Source of the DNA: an uncultured Prevotella sp. | GTDB taxonomy: Bacteria > Bacteroidota > Bacteroidia > Bacteroidales > Bacteroidaceae | NCBI GenBank assembly: GCA_934230685.1 | Contig: CAKQFF010000129.1 | Location: 1-5,376 of the forward strand | Length of the DNA stretch: 5,376 bases | Reading direction: 5' to 3' | Shown here: positions 5,302-5,376 of the stretch, one piece after another | How the letters are laid out: each line of letters starts with the position of its first letter | Numbering within the stretch: position 1 is the stretch's first letter | Made by a program: the position numbers and the translations under genes | Notes under the pieces: generated by a model | Database searches by the model: none | What the model saw: the letters and a program-made list of their open reading frames with translations, nothing else | What the model was told of the DNA's origin: nothing

Positions 5302-5376
5302 TTAACCGTTAACCTTCTTCATGTGTGCGATGAGCTCGAGAACCTTGTTAGAGTAACCGATCTCGTTGTCGTACCA
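5302..5376 (-). CDS. gap: Glyceraldehyde-3-phosphate dehydrogenase, C-terminal fragment (cut by window edge)
   Basis: The last 24 codons and the TAA of a gene entering from the right edge. The protein reads WYDNEIGYSNKVLELIAHMK and ends KVNG. The W-Y-D-N-E-x-G-Y-S segment near the C-terminus is a hallmark of type I GAPDH; it lies in the catalytic domain that ends with the C-terminal helix. The enzyme oxidises glyceraldehyde 3-phosphate to 1,3-bisphosphoglycerate with NAD(P)+ and phosphate in glycolysis. A strong terminator follows 25 nt after the stop, so the gene ends its own transcript and is not joined to miaA. Cofactor preference and paralogue identity cannot be judged from this fragment. 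Confidence 0.93.
   Translation of the reverse strand, partial: WYDNEIGYSNKVLELIAHMKKVNG

Overview
The window looks like chromosomal DNA of a Bacteroidales bacterium, most likely Prevotella or a close relative. Three things point there: protein sequences that read as Bacteroidales versions of their families; promoters of the Bacteroidetes type (TTTG, 19 nt, TAnnTTTG), two of which match exactly; and A/T-rich leaders that mostly lack Shine-Dalgarno sequences. There is no phage, IS element, CRISPR array, tRNA or rRNA in it. Taxonomy and family names rest on recognition by eye, not on a database search.

Layout, left to right. (1) A glycogen/maltodextrin operon on the minus strand (2162 down to 1): promoter, a leader of about 85 nt, a 648-aa glycogen debranching enzyme, then after 21 bp the start of a glycogen-synthase-like glycosyltransferase that runs off the left edge. 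(2) A divergent control region (2042-2332) with one promoter facing each way and a 16-bp dyad between them. (3) A Crp/Fnr-type regulator on the plus strand (2333-3034). (4) A convergent gap (3035-3173) holding a tandem array of 21-bp near-palindromes. (5) A minus-strand pair, miaA (tRNA A37 prenyltransferase, 4145-5077) followed after 38 bp by a diacylglycerol-kinase-family lipid kinase (3174-4106), probably co-transcribed from a consensus promoter at 5203-5233. Their leader carries three perfect 22-bp repeats and a decayed fourth. (6) The last 24 codons of gap (glyceraldehyde-3-phosphate dehydrogenase) on the minus strand, with a strong intrinsic terminator just upstream of the miaA promoter.

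How it fits together: the left operon handles storage or dietary alpha-glucan, and gap is central glycolysis. The regulator sits back to back with the glycogen operon and could control it, but that is inference from position only. miaA and the lipid kinase are housekeeping genes with no obvious shared pathway. All genes look intact apart from the two cut by the window edges. The least explained material is non-coding: the 21-bp palindromic array and the 22-bp leader repeats.
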